In this document: positions 58,401 to 64,000 of the stretch, one piece after another
How positions within the stretch are numbered: the first letter of the stretch is position 1
How the letters are laid out: each line of letters opens with the position of its first letter
DNA from: Didymella arachidicola
Lineage: Eukaryota > Ascomycota > Dothideomycetes > Pleosporales > Didymellaceae
Direction of reading: 5' to 3'
Length of the DNA: 64,000 nucleotides
NCBI GenBank assembly: GCA_016630955.3
Contig: CM049994.1
Location: 124,001-188,000, forward strand
Translations under genes and position numbers: made by a program
The notes under the pieces: model-generated
Seen by the model: only the letters and a program-made list of their open reading frames with translations
Told to the model about the DNA's origin: nothing
Databases searched by the model: none

Positions 58401-59593
58401 TGACCTTCATCGCGTTTAGCGTGTCTTGGAATTCGGCGTGATCGTCGATATTCGGTACGTCGTAGCATTTTGATCGGCTTGTGTAAAGGTACGACTGTGG
58501 CTGTTGCAGGCCAAAGATTTCTGACCAAGTTAGCAGACGTCCCGCGGTGGATCTCTTGATCTAGCTGACCTCTGTACTGTGGCGACGCCGCTTTCGCAAA
58601 CTGGTAGAAGATGTGGAAGTTGCGCTCGTTCGTAATCTGACCGACTACACGCGACTTCTCGAGGAGGTAGTTGTTGATGTTGGCTCCAATGGGCTCGCCC
58701 TGGGCGTTGAAGTGGATTTCGAGGTACTTTCCGAACCGCGAGGAGTTGTTGTTCCTCAGCGTCTTTGCGTTGCCGAAGGATTCAAGCAGCGGATTCGTGG
58801 CCAGCACCATGTCCATCATCTCCTGGATCTGCGAGTTTTTCCCGCCAGAAACGTTGGCAATGTACTGCATGAGGCGCTTCGCAGCTTCGGTCTTTCCTGC
58901 TCCAGATTCGCCGGAGATGATGACACACTGGTTCTCCTTGTAGGCGTTCATGTTGTAGTAGGCGGACTCGGCGATGGCGAAGACATGAGGAGGCACCTGG
59001 TTGTGTCAGCGAAGTGGGCGTGTAGCGTGCTGCGACGCCCTACCTCGAGCCTGTTCTTGCCCTTGTAGCTTTCCAGGACCTGCTCGGTGTAGATGCCCAC
59101 TGCGAGTTGTCAGCATGCTGCCCTCTATCCCCTTCCCCCCACCACCACAGGCTCGCGCGTCGACGTACAGTCTCGGAAGGGGTTGACCGACACCAGCACG
59201 TGTCCAATGTATGTCTGCGCGTCAGTCAGTTGCGGTGTCCGGGCGCATCGAGTTCACGAGGCAGCTGGCGCGGGGCTGGCGCGGGCGGGCGACGCACGTA
59301 GATTTCGCCATTCTCGAAGCGCTTCTTGAGGTTGTCGTTGATGGCCTCGTTGGAGATCTTGCTGATCAGCGTCAGGTCCGACACGCCCACTTCCTTCTTC
59401 TTGGTGCTCTCGAAGACGGCCTTGGTTGCGAATTGCGACTTGGGCTGTCCTGGCCGCGCTGCTCCGCCGGCAGCCGCTGCGTCCTTCTTGCGCCCGGCGC
59501 GCTTGGTTACCGCCTACACGTGCCTCGGTCAGCGTCTGTTGTATGTGTGGTGTCTGTCGCGCCGTGGTGGGCGGCGTGGGCCGAGAGTACCAT
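55466..59593 (-). CDS. Class I unconventional myosin (Myo1/MyoA)
   Basis: Eight exons inferred: 59593-59591 (ATG only), 59513-59298, 59214-59169, 59099-59044, 58996-58570, 58520-56480, 56430-55850 and 55794-55466, 1232 residues. The motor domain has P-loop GESGAGKT (136-143), switch regions NNNSSRFGKY and [20 protein letters not shown], and a Ser at the TEDS regulatory position (GGRRGSVYDV, about 365). IQ motifs (IRIQRAWRNYLRYR, ATRIQRFWRKL) are followed by a TH1 membrane-binding tail, a Pro-rich TH2, an SH3 domain (FKALYDFAGQSAGELSLRKDEI ... GWWLASRLD) and an acidic Arp2/3-binding end (GRRDENDW). It drives actin patch assembly, endocytosis and polar growth. Exon sizes sum to 1233 codons exactly. 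Confidence 0.93.
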
Positions 59594-60277
59594 GGCTGAT
59601 GCCCGACCGCGAGCTCTGGGGGTGCTGGGTGTTCGCCCGTCTGGCTGTCGTGTGTGCTGTTGCGCTCGATTTGCAGCAGTCCGGGGCGCGGGGCACGGGG
59701 TCGCTGGGTCGCTGGGGGCTGCAGGCGCAATGTGTGCAGAGAGAGAGAGAAAGAGCGGCCTCGCTGCGAAACTATGGTGAGTAAGACCCGCCTCAGCAAC
59801 CTACCAAAGATGTCACAGCCCACGTCGGCCGTATCGGAAGTTGGAGCGAGCGAACTAACGGGGGCCCGCACAGCCACACCCTGGTTACGTGCATTACACA
59901 AGTGACGCGCAAGCTGCCTCGCCGCATTTCTCCTCCCTCTTCACCCAAGTGCGCCCAGCTTTTCCTTTGCATGTGCATACTGTAGTACGCAGCCCACCCA
60001 GGCAGCAGCAACTCAGCATCACTCAGCAACAGAACCAGCATCAAGCAGTCATTGTCATGACCGAGTTCGTTATTCACAAAGCAAACGCTATGCTACAAAC
60101 ACAATGCGCCTCCCCAGCCTAATGAAAGCCAAGGCCCAGCAAATGAGTGTTCAGACCACAACATCGTCGACGAGGACGGAGACGCCACCAAAATGCCCAT
60201 GCCAATAGGAATGCCTTGAGCCCAAAAACGCCGTCGCTAGCCAACCTGAGAAAACAAAAGCGCGACCCTTGAAATTT
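59594..60277. other. Intergenic region, myosin I 5' side / polo kinase 3' side
   Basis: 684 bases containing the myosin I promoter and 5' UTR (a short AG-repeat run near 59741-59756) and the 3' end of the polo kinase gene. No gene seen. Confidence 0.5.
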
Positions 60278-63114
60278 TCATGAGAAGACGTCGCCACCAA
60301 ATCGCCCAACGCTCGCCCAGTCGAGACGCTTCGTCTCTTCGAGCTGCGGTCCTGTCCACGAGTACTCCTTGGGCTCCACGAGGCAGCCAAGACCTCCTTC
60401 ACGTACCCACTCCTCAACCACGGCGAAGATGAATTCAATCTTCTTGCGGAGGTGATTGCCCTGTGTGACCTCCTTGTAATCGTCTGCCTTACTGGCAGAC
60501 CCGTAGAGCAGCTGTTGCAGCGACCCCTTGAGCGTCTCACGCGCTCTGACGTGTCTCCAAGGCACGTTGCCTGTCGCTTCGAGCAGTGTTGTTGCCTCGA
60601 GTGGCAGGCAGAGAAAGGTAGCGTAGCCCCCATCTGAGGATAGCACGAGCTTTGTGTGGTCAGGGAAGTTGAACTGGGAAAGAGTTAGCTGAGTGAATCA
60701 ATCCCTGCTGCCGTTTGAACATACCTGGAAAGAGCCATCGTCAAAGCCCCAGATGCCGACATTGCCTAGTCGCTGGTAGAATTTGACAAAGTTCGACTGC
60801 TTCGGTCCCTCCTTCACCACAAGCTCCTCATCACCAAATGTCGCGCACATGTACTTTCCAAACTTGTGCCACACCGTTCGAATCTCTTCAGTTCGTCGAC
60901 GATCCTGGATTTCAATCTGAGATAACCCTCGATCTTTCTTGACTGTCGTGTAGTAGTCGAGCGGCACACTCTTCGCGGCCTCCCGATTTCTACCGTTCTT
61001 CTTCAAATGATTATACCCGTCGGTGGCGATCGCAGCTGTTACCGGGTTTTGCTCGTTGCCTGTGAGCAAAGTACCAATGCTGCCGTCATCCAAGACATAT
61101 CCAACTCCGTATCTCCGCGAATAGTCCACCCACTTCGTTACAAACGGCAGTTGGGGAGGCTGTTCTCTCCTAGATTTCGATGGCTTCTTCTCGAGAGCTC
61201 GGGCGAGGTTGTCGCGGAATGTGTACAAGCGCGCCAGCACCGTCACAGGGTCCGTGGCAGCAAGCTCGGCAGCAACCGGTCGGAACTTTGGCTCGGCTCT
61301 CGTCGATGTTGAAAGTGCGGTGCCCCGTGTAGAAGTCATGAACTGAGCTGCTGGCTCCGGGTCTTCTGTCGTTCGAACGGTAGTCCTGAGCGTGCGCAAA
61401 GGCGGCAGATCGGGGAGTCCTGTCTCCGTCTCTCGAGATGAGTGCTTCGGTCCCTCCTTCGCAGCTCGCGATCGTGTTGTTGGCCTTGTCTCTCTGGGTA
61501 CTCGTATCGGCGCAGGCGCTGGTGCTGTGGCTGCGCTGACAGGCGCAGAGCTCGGAATCTTGCGTACCGCCCGTAATCTTGTCGGTGCCTTGTCCAGCAC
61601 TCTCTTGGCCGGCTCTGGTTCTGTCGAAGGTATCGATTCTTGCGACGACATTGGCGCATTCTCCTTCAATGCTGGCGGCGGCATCGCCTTCCTGACACGG
61701 GGTAAGCGGCCATTGAGGCGATCGTTTCCGGATGTTTCCACTAACGGTCGGCCTTCTTGTGATGACTCTTTCTCCTCCGAAATCTCGCTCAATCCTCCGG
61801 GGGCAGGTTGATGTGGCCACTGTACGCGTGCAGGGAACGGCACGTATACGACGTCCTCTTTGAAAGGTACGTTGGGCTGCTTGCCGGCCTCAATCTCTTT
61901 CTGGCAATCACGAGCGACCGTCTTGTTCCTCCTGCTTCCGTATGCGCCGAACGTCTTTCCTGGGTCATACTCGCCCACTGCCGAGGCCTTGCATAATGTC
62001 CACCACTCCTCGGTGTATCCTCGTCTTATGGTCGAAGCTGACGGTGCACGCTCCTTGGGCCACCTAGGGATCTTCGATGTGCACCCTGGGTCCAGATCCA
62101 GGGGAATGTATCCCAGCTTGAAGAAGGGATGCGCTACAATGCGGTCTGGTGTTGGCCTGTCGTCCTCGTGCACGAGTAGCAATGAAACAATGTCGCGCAG
62201 ATCATCCGTGATATCGTTTGCACACTTCACTTGATCCGGCCAGGAGTACTCGCGGGCTTTCAGTTTCCGGTAGATATCCTCGCGCTTCGCTGCATGGAAC
62301 GGCGCTCGGCCAACGGCAAGTGTGTACATCATAATGCCAATCGCCCAAAGATCGACTTTCTCGTCGTGGCCCTTGCCTGTCTTCTCGAGGACCTCGGGGG
62401 CAAGGTAGTTCGGGGTGCCGCACATGGTGGTCCGTCGAATTGCGCCGTAATCGTTTTGGGAGAGGAGCAGGGCGGCAAGGCCAAAGTCGCCCACCTTGAC
62501 GTTCATATCATTGTCGAGGAACAGATTGCCGGTCTTGAGGTCGCGGTGCACGATATTTCGCTGATGAAGGTATTTGATGGCGCCACATGTCTGTATCATG
62601 AATCGACGAATTTCGGGCATGGTGAAGTACTTGCGCTTCTTGATCGCGTCGGCGAGGGAGCCGTTTTCGCATAGCTCCAGAACTACGTAGGTGCTCGAGT
62701 AGAAGGAGAAGGCGCGGTAGAACTCGACGATGTTTGGGTGAGCTAGTTTCGAGTGTATTTGAAGCTCAGTCACAAACTAGAGCGCGTCAGCAGGGATGAG
62801 CAGAGTCAGGCTGTCAGCATGCGCACCTTTTGCGCCAGTTTGGGAGGCTCCATCTTGGATCTGACGATCTTCAAAGCGACTGTACTGCTGCCAAGGTGCT
62901 CGTGGCCCAGCAGCTTCGCGCGGTGGCAGATGGCGAAGCCGCCCTTGCCCAGCTGTGGCCCAGTCTCATACTGCAGGCCTTCGGGGTCACGCACCACCTC
63001 TGGTGGCGGCTCGGCGTGGACGGACGGGGCAGACATTCCGCAGTTTGGCGGTCGAATGTCGGATGCCGTGGAGGCGTGAGCGCTGGTGTTGAAGTTCGGG
63101 CCCAGGCTAAACAA
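60278..63114 (-). CDS. Polo-like kinase (Cdc5/PlkA type)
   Basis: Three exons (63114-62827, 62776-60725, 60673-60278) with introns of 50 and 51 bp give 911 residues, or 885 if translation starts at MSAPSVHAEP (63036). The kinase domain has a Gly loop LGKGGFAICHRA, HRDLKTGN, DFGLA and an activation loop GAIRRTTMCGTPNYLAPE, with the Thr phosphorylated in polo kinases. A long disordered linker separates it from two polo boxes. The first starts FVTKWVDYSRRYGVGYVLDDG. The second carries the phosphopeptide-binding His and Lys in DHTKLVLSSDGG. It is a mitotic kinase acting at spindle poles and in cytokinesis. Fungal polo kinases are longer than animal ones because of the linker. Confidence 0.93.
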
Positions 63115-63556
63115 ACACCTAAGCGACCGCCGTTGCTATGCCAGAGCCACCCCTGTCACTTGTCACTTGGCGTACTGCATGTTCTCTGGCTCCGCTTGAT
63201 GACGCACTCTTCTAATCTAATGCGTGTGTGCAACTATGTAGTACTATCACTCGGGACTTATGTGAGGTCTTCCCCGACGAGCAGTTCACACGATATGTCG
63301 TTGCTTGCGTCTTCCTCCTGTCTGCGCGCACATGGCAAGCGCTGACGTCGGCCTCGGGGAATTTCCGAGCTGCGGAACTTCAGGCAGCTTCGAAACAGCC
63401 ATCATCTTTACATAGCCTCATTTTTTATCGCTAGAGTCTCTACCGCCATACTTTTGGTATTGTAACATATGGCGTTGTAATGTGCCTACTATGAACATCC
63501 CGTGGCACCTCAATCGCACTTATTAGCACCGTCAGAGCTCTTCCATCTCGCCCGCC
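63115..63556. promoter_or_regulatory. Divergent promoter, polo kinase / OPA3-like gene
   Basis: 442 bases between start codons on opposite strands. No coding sequence or RNA gene recognised, and no specific motif assigned. Confidence 0.5.
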
Positions 63557-64000
63557 ATGTCCCTCACACTGAAGATCACCTCGCTGTTCGTGAGGACGCT
63601 TGCGAAACCGATGGCTGTAAGCAGCACCGAGTCCGGCGTCCAGACAGGAGCTCACTTTGCTTAGAACGCCATCAAACGCAATGCACACGAACACGAACGA
63701 TTCCGCAGGATATGTGTCGGCTTTGCGCAGAGGATTCACCGAGTTGACATGAGGATGCGCCTGGGCCTCCTTCAAGATCCCGCCGTCATTGATCGCCAGA
63801 TCAAGAAAGAAGTGGCTGCGGCAAAGGCTGCGCGAGACAAACACGCAGCGCCCACGGTCAAAACGGAAGAAGAAATGAAAGCCGAAGAAGAAATGACAGA
63901 GAAAGAGAAAGAAGACATAAAGAAGCGAACCGAGGAGAAGTTCAAACCGCGGATTCGACCGCTTTCAGAACAGAAAGCTATCGAGACTGGCGCCAACTTT
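63557..64000 (+). CDS. OPA3-like mitochondrial protein (3' end outside window)
   Basis: Exon 1 (63557-63616, MSLTLKITSLFVRTLAKPMA) joins across a 48-bp intron (63617-63664, GTAAGC...CTTAG) to an exon that runs off the window. The junction gives AKPMANAIKRNAHEHERFRRICVG, the diagnostic OPA3 N-terminus. It is followed by AQRIHRVDMRMRLGLL and a charged Lys/Glu segment (KTEEEMKAEEEMTEKEKEDIKKR). OPA3 proteins associate with mitochondria and influence membrane and lipid homeostasis. Their exact biochemical activity is not established. About 132 residues are visible, and fungal members continue with a short coiled-coil C-terminus. It is transcribed divergently from polo kinase. Confidence 0.9.

Overview
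The window is nuclear DNA of a filamentous ascomycete (Pezizomycotina, most likely a Dothideomycete). The evidence is short introns of about 45-90 bp with GTRNGT donors and CTAAC/CTGAC-like branch sites, single-copy genes of fungal type (class I myosin with SH3 and acidic tail, fungal polo kinase, Sin3, TAF2, a Caf120/Skg3-type PH protein, a fungal-specific transcription-factor family member) and an intact Fot1/pogo-type transposon. Exon structures were worked out by hand from splice signals, reading frame and family conservation. All multi-exon CDS given here sum to whole codons.

Layout. 0-6.4 kb is the dynamic part: the tail of an AAA+ ATPase gene, a 2.1-kb Fot1/pogo element with perfect 44-bp inverted repeats and a TA target duplication, a small EthD-domain gene, a short inverted-repeat (MITE-like) element, and a wrecked acyl-CoA/4-coumarate-CoA ligase-like pseudogene. 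6.7-17.1 kb holds two large minus-strand housekeeping genes (Caf120/Skg3-like, TAF2). 18-25 kb is gene-poor and holds three secreted or wall products: a berberine-bridge-type flavin oxidase and two Ser/Ala-rich GPI-type proteins. 26-31 kb has a small nuclear-protein locus with two homologous first exons, a SET-MYND protein and ATP synthase subunit e, the last sharing a divergent promoter with dynein intermediate chain (31.4-33.6 kb). 33.9-44.4 kb has a ZIP zinc transporter, a possibly broken transcription-factor-like gene, an atypical SDR, an unknown fungal protein and a nucleotide pyrophosphatase/phosphodiesterase. 45-64 kb has SIN3, a GH3 beta-glucosidase with PA14 insert, class I myosin, polo kinase and the start of an OPA3-like gene.

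Most genes are independent eukaryotic units, not operons or an obvious metabolic cluster. Functional themes are transcription and chromatin (TAF2, SIN3, Caf120-like), cytoskeleton and mitosis (dynein intermediate chain, myosin I, polo kinase), and mitochondria (ATP synthase e, OPA3). I found no tRNA, rRNA, CRISPR or viral sequence. I did not find a clearly novel multi-gene system. The most unusual signals are the duplicated first exons at 26.3-27.3 kb, the fresh-looking transposon inside a reading frame upstream of EthD, the MITE-like element whose arm differences are all transitions, and a stop codon created exactly at a splice junction in the 36.5-kb gene.
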